64,000 nucleotides of DNA from Skermanella rosea (GTDB lineage: Bacteria; Pseudomonadota; Alphaproteobacteria; Azospirillales; Azospirillaceae). Both the position numbers and the translations under genes were made by a program. Under the pieces are notes generated by a model. The model saw only the letters and a program-made list of their open reading frames with translations. It was not told the origin of the DNA and did not search any database. Below are positions 35,101 through 43,365 of this stretch, in pieces. The stretch's first letter is position 1, and every line of letters begins with the position of its first letter. The DNA lies in the NCBI RefSeq assembly GCF_016806835.2, contig NZ_CP086111.1, positions 5,945,471 to 6,009,470 of the forward strand. The letters are read 5' to 3'.

Positions 35101-37010
35101 TGCCGCACGCGGCCCAGGTCCACGGCGATGCCGGCCCGGCTGGTCATGGCGAAGTCATGGATCCAGACCGGCTCGATCCGGCCGGGGATCGTCACCTCGA
35201 ACGGTCCGCCCTCCGAGATCACCTTGACGCCCATATGCTCCAGCATGGGCAGGATGTCGGACAGGGCCACCTGCCCGCCGTCATGGTAGAGCTTCAGGTA
35301 AAGCTCGGTCTCGCCGGCCTCGATCGGCCGGTAGAGGTTCAGGCCCAGGCGCCCGGTATGGAGCACCTCCTCGATCCGCTCGATGTCGTAGACGGCCAGT
35401 TCGGCGCCGAAACGGTCCCGGTATCCCACGTCGAAGGACGCGGAGTAGCGCCGGTGCAGGCGCAGCCCCTCCTCCTCGCCGCGGGCTTCGACCAGGGCGT
35501 CCTGCAAGCGGTCGGGCCAGGCGCGGCTCGCCTCGATCAGCCGTTCCTCGATCTCCCCGGCATCGTAATCGGGAATGCCGCCGGGCTTCGTTTCGATGAC
35601 GAACTGGACCCGCGCCAGCACGCTCTCGGCCAGCTGCGTGAAGAAGGCGGAGCAGGTTCCGTCGAAGGCGCGCTCCAGGATCGCCTGGATGCGCCGGCGC
35701 AGGTCGGTGTCGTAGCGGTCGCGCGGGACATAGACCAGGCAGGTCATGAAGCGCTCGAACGGGTCGCGGCGGATGAACAGGGCGGTGCGCTGGCGCTCCT
35801 GCAGGTGAAGCACCCCGATCGCGATCTCGTACAGCTCGTTGTCGGTGATCTGGAACAGTTCGTCCCGGGGGAAATTCTCCAGGATATGGGTCAGCGCCTT
35901 GCCGTCGTGGCTGCGCGGATCGAACCCGGCGCGCTCCAGCACCCGGGCCACCTTGTTGCGCAGGAACGGGATGTCGCGGGCGCTGGCGCTGTAGGCGGCC
36001 GACGTGAACAATCCCACGAACAGGTGCTCGCCGACCACCTTCCCGTCGTCGTCGTAGGCCTTGATGAAGATGCTGTCCATCAGGGCCGGGCGGTGCACCG
36101 TGGCGCGGCGGTTCGACTTGGTCACCAGCAGCAGGCGCGGCTGGCGCAGGAACTGCTGGGCGTCGGGCGGCAGGGAGGCGAAGTTGCGCAGCCCGTCGAA
36201 CACCCGGATGTCGTCGTTGCGCAGGATGCCCAGCCCCTCGCCGGGGACCGGGGTCAGCCGGGCCTCGTCGCCCTCGCCCTCGAACCGGTAGAGGCGATAG
36301 CCCAGGAACGTGAAATTGTCGTCGCTCAGCCAGTGCAGGAAATCCCGCGCCTCGTTCAGCTCCGCCTCGGGCAGCGCGTCCGGCATGGAGTCCACGCCGG
36401 CCATGATGCGCCCCATGGGCTCGTGCATCGCCTTCCAGTCCTCGACTGCGGCGCGCACGTCGGCCAGCACCTTCTCGATCCCCTGGGCGATCCGCTCCAG
36501 GAACTGGGGGTCGGTCTGCTCGTCCACCTCGATATGCATGAAGGATTCGGGCACGGCCTCGGCCGGGGCGGCCTGCGGCTCGTACAGGTCGGTCAGGCGG
36601 CCCGACGCGTCGCGGCGCACCCGCACCACGGGGTGGATCACCAGATGGACGGTCAGGCCCTGGCGGTTCAGCTCCGCCGTGACCGAATCGACCAGGAACG
36701 GCATGTCGTCGTTGACGATCTCGACCACGGTATGGCCGGACTGCCAGCCGTGCTCGTCGACCTGCGGGTGATAGGCCCGGACCCGGGCGGTCCGCTCCTG
36801 CCGCTGGGCGGCGAACTGCCAGATCGACAGCGCCGCGCTGTAGAGCTGGTCGGGGCTGGATTCCAGCAGGTCGTCGGGGGGCACGTTGGCATAGAACTGG
36901 CGGACGAACCGTTCGGCCATGTCGGCCCGGTCGCGGTTCAATCGGTCGCGAACGCGGCTGACGATCTGCTCGGTCAGCTCGCCTTTAAGTTGTTCGGCCT
37001 TGAGGGCCAT
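32151..37010 (-). CDS. NAD-specific glutamate dehydrogenase, large (~180 kDa) type
   Basis: 1619 residues, the usual length of the L-GDH180 family (called gdhB in Pseudomonas and gdhZ in Caulobacter). Oxidatively deaminates glutamate to 2-oxoglutarate and ammonia. The N-terminal ~700 residues are regulatory. The catalytic core (~750-1200) has [48 protein letters not shown] and [15 protein letters not shown], typical of Bac_GDH. It degrades the glutamate that PutA, also in this window, makes from proline. It stands alone in its orientation. Confidence 0.96.
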   Translation of the reverse strand: [1619 protein letters not shown]

Positions 37011-37150
37011 GCCTGCCTCCCGTAATGCGGTCCGCTTCGGCGGTTTTCACCGCTTCTGTTCGGACCCGAGTGTAGCAGGTGAACATGGGTCCGTGGGGGA
37101 AGGTTGCGTGACGGGCCTATGACCTTCCGGCCGGACCTGCCCTACTCGCT

Positions 37151-37816
37151 CTACTCGATCGCTTGGCGCAGCGCCGCGGCCCCGGCCCAGGGCGCCAGCG
37201 GCAGCGCCGCGACCAGCAATCCGCCCAGCAGCAGCAGGTGCGGCCGCGCGGTGAAGCCGGACAGGGACGCGTCGATCGCGCCGGCCCCGAAGATCAGCAC
37301 GGGGATGTAGAGCGGCAGGATCAGCAGCGACAGCAGCACGCCGCCGCGCCGGGCGCCCAGGGTCAGCGCGGCGCCGATCGCCCCGATCAGGCTCAGCGTC
37401 GGCGTGCCGATCAGCAGCGTCGCGACCAGCACGGGAAAGCCCGCCGGCTCCATGTTCAGCAGCAGCGCCAGCAGCGGGGCCGCCACGATCAGCGGCAGGC
37501 CGGTGACCAGCCAGTGCGCCAGCACCTTGGCGAACACCACCGCCTCCAGCGGCAGGCTGGACAGGGTCAGCAGTTCCAGGCTGCCATCCTCGTAGTCGTT
37601 CTGGAACAGCCGCTCCAGCGACAGCAGCGACGCCAGCAGCGCCGCCACCCAGATCACCCCCGCGGCGATGCGGGCCAGGATGTTCGGCTCCGGCCCGACG
37701 CCGAACGGGAACAGCACCACGCACAGCACGAAGAACATCACCGCGACCGTGGCGTCCGATCCCTGCCGCAGCGCCAACCGCAGGTCGCGCGACACCAGCT
37801 TGAGGAAGCGGTTCAT
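37151..37816 (-). CDS. ccmB: Heme exporter protein CcmB
   Basis: 221 residues. Inner-membrane permease subunit of the CcmABC(D) complex of cytochrome c maturation. Six hydrophobic segments. Family hallmarks include RDLRLALRQGSD at the N-terminus and LERLFQNDYEDGSLELLTLS. The start overlaps the ccmA stop by ATGA (37813-37816), so the two are co-translated. ccmC is not next to it but at 6.0 kb. Confidence 0.96.
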   Translation of the reverse strand: MNRFLKLVSRDLRLALRQGSDATVAVMFFVLCVVLFPFGVGPEPNILARIAAGVIWVAALLASLLSLERLFQNDYEDGSLELLTLSSLPLEAVVFAKVLAHWLVTGLPLIVAAPLLALLLNMEPAGFPVLVATLLIGTPTLSLIGAIGAALTLGARRGGVLLSLLILPLYIPVLIFGAGAIDASLSGFTARPHLLLLGGLLVAALPLAPWAGAAALRQAIE

Positions 37817-38466
37817 AATCCGGCCTCTTCCGTTTCCGCCGCCAGGGCGAAGTCGTCCAGATGCAGGGTCGAGGCGCCGGGCAGGGCGATCTCCGCATGG
37901 GTCGAGACCACGACGATCCCCCCGCCCGCGCGGTGGTCGGCGATCGCCGCCTCGAGCTGCCCGATGCCGGCCCGGTCGAGCGCCACCGACGGCTCATCCA
38001 GCAGCCACAGCGGCGCCGGCGCCGCCAGGATGCGCGCCAAGTTCAGCCGCCGCTTCTGCCCGGCGGACAGGTAGCGGCCCGGGATGTCGGCGATGTGCGG
38101 CACGCCCAGCCGCTCCAGGGCGGCCAGCGCCGCGCCGCCGGGATCGGCGGCTCCCCCCATGGCAGCCCAGAAGGCCAGGTTCTCCCGCGCCGACAGCACC
38201 GGCTTCACGGCGTCGAGATGGCCGACATAATGGATGCGCGCCCGGTGCACGTCCGGATCGTCGGACACCGGCACGCCGTCCCAGCTCATGCTTCCGGAGA
38301 AGGGCCGCAGCAGCCCGGCCATCAGCCGCAGCAGGCTGGACTTCCCGCTGCCGTTCGGCCCCAGCAGCACCAGCGCGCCGCCGGCCGGAACCGCGAACGA
38401 GAGATCCTGGAACACCAGCCGCTCGCCGCGCAGGCAGGTCAGGTCGGTACCGGCGAACAGGGGCAT
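37813..38466 (-). CDS. ccmA: Heme ABC exporter ATP-binding protein CcmA
   Basis: 217 residues, short ABC ATPase of the cytochrome c maturation complex; ATP hydrolysis releases holo-CcmE from CcmC. Walker A LLGPNGSGKSSLLRLMAG, Q-loop region HYVGHLDAVKP (a CcmA hallmark), signature LSAGQKRRLNLAR, Walker B LWLLDEPSVALD, and the H-loop VVSTHAEI. ATG 38466 gives the normal family length; a GTG 60 bp upstream is possible but would add an atypical extension. Confidence 0.95.
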   Translation of the reverse strand: MPLFAGTDLTCLRGERLVFQDLSFAVPAGGALVLLGPNGSGKSSLLRLMAGLLRPFSGSMSWDGVPVSDDPDVHRARIHYVGHLDAVKPVLSARENLAFWAAMGGAADPGGAALAALERLGVPHIADIPGRYLSAGQKRRLNLARILAAPAPLWLLDEPSVALDRAGIGQLEAAIADHRAGGGIVVVSTHAEIALPGASTLHLDDFALAAETEEAGL

Positions 38467-38563
38467 GGGCGCGGAGCGGTCGGCATGAAGGTTGAAAAAC
38501 CGGGCGGGTGCCGAGTGGTACAGCACCCCGCCACCGCTGCCAAGGGCATTCGGGCCGGCTGCG

Positions 38564-39286
38564 TCACCGCTTCAGCGCCAGCAGCCGCTCGACGAAGGCC
38601 GGCACCGCCCCGGTGGCGGGGCCGTAGATCTTCTCGTCGAACAGGGTGGCGCCTTCCGACGGTTCCAGGTTCAGCTCGACGGTGTGGGCGCCGTTGATCC
38701 GCGCTTCCTGCACGAATCCCGCGGCGGGATACACGTTTCCGGAGGTTCCGATTGACACGAACAGGGCCGAAGTGGCAAGGTTCTGATAAATGCGCTCCAT
38801 TTCCAGGGGCATCTCGCCGAACCAGACCACGTGGGGGCGCATCTCGGCGACGGCCCCGCAGTCGGCGCAATCATCCTCCACGGACAGGTCGGCGCGGATC
38901 TCGGAGATCGCGCCGCACACGCCGCACCGGGCCTTCAACAGCTCGCCGTGCATGTGGATCAAATTGCGCGATCCCGCGCGCTCGTGCAGGTCGTCGATGT
39001 TCTGGGTCACCAGCAGGACCTCGCCGGGCCATTCCCGCTCCAGCCGGGCCAGGGCGTCGTGGGCGGCGTTCGGCCGGACATCGGCCTGGAGCAATCCGCG
39101 CCGCCGGTCGTTGTAGAAGCGGTGGACCATGTCGGGGTCGCGGGCGTAGCCCTCGGGCGTCGCGACGTCCTCCAGCCGCACCCGTTCCCATACGCCGCCG
39201 GCGCAGCGGAACGTGTCCAGGCCCGATTCCTTGGAGATGCCGGCGCCTGTCAGGATGACGATCCGGTCGGAAGGCTTTAACATCAT
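38564..39286 (-). CDS. cobB: NAD-dependent protein deacylase, sirtuin CobB
   Basis: 240 residues. NAD-dependent removal of acyl groups from lysines. NAD-binding GAGISKESGLDTFR, catalytic TQNIDDLHERAG and HMHGELL, then the zinc ribbon CGVC...CADC. Sirtuins of this class reactivate acetyl-CoA synthetase by deacetylating the lysine in its PKTRSGK motif; acsA is 6 kb away in this window. ATG 39286 (or the next codon, also ATG, 39283) is chosen from family length; no clear ribosome site. Divergent from the DUF6314 gene. Confidence 0.95.
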   Translation of the reverse strand: MMLKPSDRIVILTGAGISKESGLDTFRCAGGVWERVRLEDVATPEGYARDPDMVHRFYNDRRRGLLQADVRPNAAHDALARLEREWPGEVLLVTQNIDDLHERAGSRNLIHMHGELLKARCGVCGAISEIRADLSVEDDCADCGAVAEMRPHVVWFGEMPLEMERIYQNLATSALFVSIGTSGNVYPAAGFVQEARINGAHTVELNLEPSEGATLFDEKIYGPATGAVPAFVERLLALKR

Positions 39287-39315
39287 GATGCTTTTTCCGA
39301 AGCGGGAGAGGTTGC

Positions 39316-39801
39316 GTGAGTTTAGAGGCGACCCCGGCCGGGGCCAACGGAAGAGTCCATGCGGTGGCGGATCTGCGCGCATTCCTGGCGGGCGCGTGGC
39401 GCATCGTCCGCACCGTGCGTGACGCCCGGCTGGGGCAGGACGGCTCGTTCGACGGGACAGCGCTTTTCGAGCAGGGAGCCGGCGGGGATCTGTTGCTGCG
39501 GGAAACCGGCACCCTGCGCTTCGGCGACCATGCCGGGCCGGCCGATCAGACCTACCGCTATAGCTTCCCGGACGGGCCGCGGCGCGCGATGGTCTTCCGC
39601 CACGACGGCTCGCCGTTCCACGACCTGGACCTGTCGGACGGCACTGCCGAGGTTCTGCACCATTGCGGCGCCGACGTCTACCGCGGCGGCTTCCGGGTCG
39701 AGGGCCATGACGCCTGGACCGTCCGCTGGCTGGTCACGGGACCGCGCAAGGACTATGACATGATGACGCGGTACAGCCGCGTTCCGGTTCCGGAGGAGTA
39801 G
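39316..39801 (+). CDS. DUF6314-like protein
   Basis: 161 residues. Resembles the DUF6314 group of small beta-rich proteins of unknown function, with WRIVRTVRDARLGQDGSFDG near the start and YRYSFPDGPRRAMVF and WTVRWLVTGPRKDYDM further on. Start is GTG with GGAGAGG upstream. It is followed after 2 bp by a tyrosine phosphatase gene and then a kinase-like gene, an apparent three-gene operon. Confidence 0.72.
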   Translation: MSLEATPAGANGRVHAVADLRAFLAGAWRIVRTVRDARLGQDGSFDGTALFEQGAGGDLLLRETGTLRFGDHAGPADQTYRYSFPDGPRRAMVFRHDGSPFHDLDLSDGTAEVLHHCGADVYRGGFRVEGHDAWTVRWLVTGPRKDYDMMTRYSRVPVPEE

Positions 39802-39803
39802 CG

Positions 39804-40310
39804 ATGGTCAAGGTCCTGTTCGTATGCACCGGCAACATATGCCGCTCCCCCACCGCCGAAGGGGTGTTCCGGCACCTCGTCGCCGAGGCCGGGCTGGCCG
39901 GCAGGATCGAGACCGACAGCGCCGGGACCCACGGCTACCATGTCGGCGAGCCGCCCGACCGGCGCTCCGTCGCGGCAGCCGCGAAGCGCGGCGTCGATAT
40001 CGGCGACCTGCGGGCCCGCCGGGTGAAGCCGGCCGACTTCGAGGAATTCGACCTGATCCTCGCGATGGACCAGGGGCATTACGACCAACTCGTCCGCATG
40101 GCACCCGACGGGGCCAGGGACCGCGTCAGGCTGTTCATGGACTATGCGCCCGACGCCCCCCGGCGCGAGGTGCCCGACCCCTATTACGGCGAAGGCACCC
40201 ACTTCACCGAAGTGCTCGACCTGGTCGAGGCCGCCGCGTCCGGCCTGCTCGACCAGCTCCGCCATTCCCGGCCGGGAGCCGTCCATGTCCATGCCGCCGA
40301 AGATTCCTGA
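39804..40310 (+). CDS. Low molecular weight protein-tyrosine phosphatase
   Basis: 168 residues. The P-loop CX5R is at the N-terminus (VCTGNICRSP, Cys8-Arg14) and the general acid Asp in DPYYG near 130. Hydrolyses phosphotyrosine, or other phosphate esters, in the cytoplasm. Its end overlaps the fructosamine-kinase-like gene by 26 bp. In several bacteria an LMW phosphatase and a fructosamine kinase are paired, consistent with repair or dephosphorylation of sugar-modified proteins. Confidence 0.94.
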   Translation: MVKVLFVCTGNICRSPTAEGVFRHLVAEAGLAGRIETDSAGTHGYHVGEPPDRRSVAAAAKRGVDIGDLRARRVKPADFEEFDLILAMDQGHYDQLVRMAPDGARDRVRLFMDYAPDAPRREVPDPYYGEGTHFTEVLDLVEAAASGLLDQLRHSRPGAVHVHAAEDS

Positions 40311-41118
40311 CGGCGTCGGAACCGTCGCCTCGGCCAAGCCGCTGGCCGGCGGCAACGCCGCCGAGCTGTGGCTGCTCGACCTCGCGGACGGGCGGCGGGT
40401 CGTTGCCAAGAGCGGCAAGGGGCTGGCGCTCGAAGGCATGATGCTGCGCCATCTCGCGGAGCATTCCCGCCTGCCGGTGCCGGAGCTGTTCCACGCCGAC
40501 GACCGCCTTCTGGTGATGTCCCACGTCGAGAGCGACGGCGGCCTGACCGCTTCGGCCCAGGAGCACGCCGCCGAACTGGTCGCGGCGCTGCACGGCATCG
40601 GTGCCGCCCGCTACGGTTTTCCGCAGGACACGCTGATCGGCCCGCTGCCCCAGCCGAACCCTGAGTCGGACGACTGGATCGCCTTTTTCCGCGACCACCG
40701 CCTGATGCACATGGCGCGCAAGGCATTGGACGAGCGGCGAATCGACGGCGCCCTGATGGCCGCGATCGAGCGGCTTGCCGCCCGGCTGCCCGACCTGATC
40801 GGCGAGCCCGCCCCGCCGAGCCTGATCCACGGCGACCTGTGGGGCGGCAACGTGCTGGCATTCCGGGGCCGCGTCGCCGGCTTCATCGACCCGGCGATCC
40901 ATCATGCCGATCCGGAGATCGAACTGGCCTTCAGCACCCTGTTCGGCACCTTCGGCGAGCCCTTCTTCCGCCGCTACCACGAGCTTCGCCCGATCCGGCC
41001 CGGCTTCTTCGAGGTGCGCCGCGACCTCTATAACCTCTACCCCCTGCTGGTCCATGTCCGCCTGTTCGGCGGCAGCTACCGCGGGCAGGTCGCCCGCATC
41101 GTGAACCGCTTCGGCTGA
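40285..41118 (+). CDS. Fructosamine kinase family protein (FN3K-like)
   Basis: 277 residues. Phosphotransferase of the FN3K/aminoglycoside-kinase fold: the nucleotide-binding beginning PLAGGNAAELWLLDL and Lys in RVVAKSGK; catalytic HGDLWGGNVL with Asp184; metal-binding FIDPAIHHADPEIELA. Family members phosphorylate protein-bound ketosamines or free sugar-amines. ATG 40285 has GGGAG at good spacing (a second ATG follows at 40291). It overlaps the phosphatase gene, so the two are coupled. Confidence 0.9.
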   Translation: MSMPPKIPDGVGTVASAKPLAGGNAAELWLLDLADGRRVVAKSGKGLALEGMMLRHLAEHSRLPVPELFHADDRLLVMSHVESDGGLTASAQEHAAELVAALHGIGAARYGFPQDTLIGPLPQPNPESDDWIAFFRDHRLMHMARKALDERRIDGALMAAIERLAARLPDLIGEPAPPSLIHGDLWGGNVLAFRGRVAGFIDPAIHHADPEIELAFSTLFGTFGEPFFRRYHELRPIRPGFFEVRRDLYNLYPLLVHVRLFGGSYRGQVARIVNRFG

Positions 41119-41127
41119 TCGCACCCC

Positions 41128-41784
41128 TCAGGGGAACAGCTGCCGGTACAGCAGCACCGCCGCCTCGACGATCAGGACGACCACGGCGACCACGACCGTG
41201 ACGCTGCTGGCGGCGACGCACAGGCCGATGGTCACGCAGACGCCGTCCTTCTCCAGCAGCCCCAGCGCCATCAAGGCCACGGCGAACGCGGGCAGCAGGT
41301 TGCCGAGCGGGATCGGCAGGATCAGGATCAGCGAGAGCACGAGGCAAACCGCGCCCAGCAGCCGCTCGCCCGGGCCGTCGGTCAGGACCGACCAGCGCGG
41401 CCTGAGCAGGCGCTCGGCCCACACCAGATAGCGCCGGGTGGCACCGACCATGGTCAGGAAAGTCTCCCGCCTGACGGTCAGGCGTGCCAGCCGGGCGGGC
41501 AGCCAGGGCGCCGGGTGGCCCAGCATCAGCTGGGCCGCGAACAGCACCATCGGCAGGCCCAGCACGGTGGACAGGCCGGGCAGGGGCACCGGGATCATGT
41601 TGGGCAGGGCGAAGATCAGCAGCAGCGCCCCGAAGGCCCGGTCGCCCAGCAGCGTGATCAGGTCTCCCAGCACGATCCGGTCGTCGGGATGCCCTTCCAC
41701 GAAGATGTCCAGCAGTTCGGACGCCCGCGGGCGCCCATGGGGGGAGGTCGCGTGCTTCGCGTGCGGCAACATTTCGTCTGGCAT
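41128..41784 (-). CDS. exoD: Exopolysaccharide synthesis protein ExoD
   Basis: 218 residues. ExoD family (PF06055), required in Sinorhizobium for normal exopolysaccharide and alkali tolerance. Typical start: a cytoplasmic segment with LLDIFVEGHPDDRIVLGDLI, then several membrane helices with ALPNMIPVPLPGLSTVLGLP and PIPLGNLLPAFAVALMALGL. The molecular role is not established. Followed upstream by a small 2-TM protein on the same strand. Confidence 0.88.
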   Translation of the reverse strand: MPDEMLPHAKHATSPHGRPRASELLDIFVEGHPDDRIVLGDLITLLGDRAFGALLLIFALPNMIPVPLPGLSTVLGLPMVLFAAQLMLGHPAPWLPARLARLTVRRETFLTMVGATRRYLVWAERLLRPRWSVLTDGPGERLLGAVCLVLSLILILPIPLGNLLPAFAVALMALGLLEKDGVCVTIGLCVAASSVTVVVAVVVLIVEAAVLLYRQLFP

Positions 41785-41809
41785 GTCGGAAACCGCTCTC
41801 CGGCCTCGA

Positions 41810-42091
41810 TCAGGGGTCGCGAAGGTTCAGGAGGTCGTGCTTGACCGATTTCCAGACCATCGAGAGCATGTAGATGAAGGCGAATCCGACCAGGTTGAGC
41901 ACCAGGACCACGGCGATCATGCCGAACATGGACTGCTGGTCCAGGAACAGCCTCAAGGTGCCGTCCAGGTGCAGCATGACCAGCACCGCCACGCTGGCGC
42001 CGATCACGGCGAGCGGCAGCAGCACCTTCAGCAGGACGGTGCGCGCCGTCCTGCGTCCTCGCCGGTCGCGCCGCTCCCACGGATCGGTCAT
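41810..42091 (-). CDS. Small two-helix membrane protein
   Basis: 93 residues. A basic N-terminus (MTDPWERRDRRGRRTARTV) precedes two membrane helices (about 20-40 and 57-78), ending VWKSVKHDLLNLRDP. No family recognised. GGGAG lies 6 nt before the ATG at 42091. It lies 25 bp ahead of exoD in the same direction, so a common transcript is likely. Confidence 0.65.
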   Translation of the reverse strand: MTDPWERRDRRGRRTARTVLLKVLLPLAVIGASVAVLVMLHLDGTLRLFLDQQSMFGMIAVVLVLNLVGFAFIYMLSMVWKSVKHDLLNLRDP

Positions 42092-42162
42092 CTGAAGCTC
42101 CCTGGCGTCGTCGGGTACCGGCCCGCCGGTGCCGGTACCCGTCATATAGGCTGCCGGAGCGC

Positions 42163-43152
42163 TCAGAACATCGCTTCGAGCACGCGGTCCGGCGGGGCGT
42201 GGCCGTCGGCGAAGGTCTTGATGTTGATGATCACCTTCTCGCCCATGTCGATGCGGCCCTCGATGGTCGCCGAACCCATGTGGGGCAGCAGGACGACGTT
42301 GTCCAGCGTCAGCAGCTTGGGATTGATCGCCGGCTCGTGCTCGAACACGTCGAGCCCGGCCCCGGCCAGCTCGCCCTTCTGGAGCATGCGGGTCAGGGCG
42401 TTCTCGTCCACCACCTCGCCGCGCGAGGTGTTGACGATGTAGCAGTGGGGCCGCAGCAGCTGCAGGCGGCGGGCCGACAGCAGGTGGTACGTGGCCGGGG
42501 TGTGCGGGCAGTTGATGGAGACGATGTCCATCCGCGCCAGCATCTGGTCCAGGCTCTCCCAGTACGTCGCTTCCAGCTCGCCCTCGATCTCGGGATGGAC
42601 GCGGCGGCGGTTGTGGTAATGGATCGACAGGCCGAATCCGCGGGCGCGCTTGGCGAGCGCCTGCCCGATCCGGCCCAGGCCGATGATGCCCAGGCGCTTG
42701 CCCCAGATCCGGTGGCCCAGCATGGTGGTCGGGCCCCAGCCCTTCCACTCGCCCGACCGGACCAGCCGCTCACCCTCCGACAGGCGGCGCGACACCGCGA
42801 GCAGGAGCGCCATGGTCATATCGGCCGTGTCCTCGGTCAGCACGCCGGGCGTGTTGGTGACCGTGATGCCGCGCTGGCGGGCGGTCTTCAGGTCGATATG
42901 ATCCACGCCGGTGCCGAACGAGGCGATCAGCCGCAGGTTCGGACCGGCCTGGGACAGGACGCGCGCGTCGATCCGATCGGTCACCGTGGGCACCAGCACG
43001 TCCGCGGTCTTGACGGCCTCGATCAGTTCCGCCGCGGTCGGCGGCGTGTCGTCGTGGTTGAGGCGGGTGTCGAACAGCTCCATCATCCGCGTCTCGATCA
43101 CGTCCGGCAGCTTGCGGGTGACGACGACGACGGGTTTCTTCTTCTCGGGCAT
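42163..43152 (-). CDS. D-2-hydroxyacid dehydrogenase (glyoxylate reductase-like)
   Basis: 329 residues, NAD(P)-dependent. Rossmann motif GIIGLGRIGQALAKRA, catalytic Arg in VNTSRGEVVDE, Glu in DVFEHEPAIN, and His in LLPHMGSAT. The sequence SFGTGVDHIDLKTARQRGI is typical of the glyoxylate/hydroxypyruvate reductase (GyaR) branch. The start at 43152 follows GGGAGA; longer starts have no ribosome site. Substrate inferred from branch only. Confidence 0.92.
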   Translation of the reverse strand: MPEKKKPVVVVTRKLPDVIETRMMELFDTRLNHDDTPPTAAELIEAVKTADVLVPTVTDRIDARVLSQAGPNLRLIASFGTGVDHIDLKTARQRGITVTNTPGVLTEDTADMTMALLLAVSRRLSEGERLVRSGEWKGWGPTTMLGHRIWGKRLGIIGLGRIGQALAKRARGFGLSIHYHNRRRVHPEIEGELEATYWESLDQMLARMDIVSINCPHTPATYHLLSARRLQLLRPHCYIVNTSRGEVVDENALTRMLQKGELAGAGLDVFEHEPAINPKLLTLDNVVLLPHMGSATIEGRIDMGEKVIINIKTFADGHAPPDRVLEAMF

Positions 43153-43365
43153 CGGACCGGATCTCCCTGGCGGCTTCGCCTTGCCATACCAAGCGCCGTG
43201 CCGTCTTGTCCAGCGACGCGGTAACATCCGGCATCCGGCGGGTGACCACCTCTTAACGGACTTGGTCTAGGCTGAGCCGCCTCGGGGCGGTCATATCCCC
43301 GCCACATTGAGGCAATAGCCCGTTCCAGGGCTTTCCAGACCCGTTACAGACCTGAGTTCGCGTCC

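Noticed and set aside
32073-37025. 1650-codon open frame on the plus strand across the NAD-GDH gene
   Set aside because: Antisense shadow; composition is His/Leu/Gln/Arg-biased with no family match, whereas the minus-strand frame is a full Bac_GDH.
41874-42095. 73-codon plus-strand frame opposite the small membrane protein
   Set aside because: The minus-strand frame has two membrane helices and a good Shine-Dalgarno; the plus-strand one has neither.
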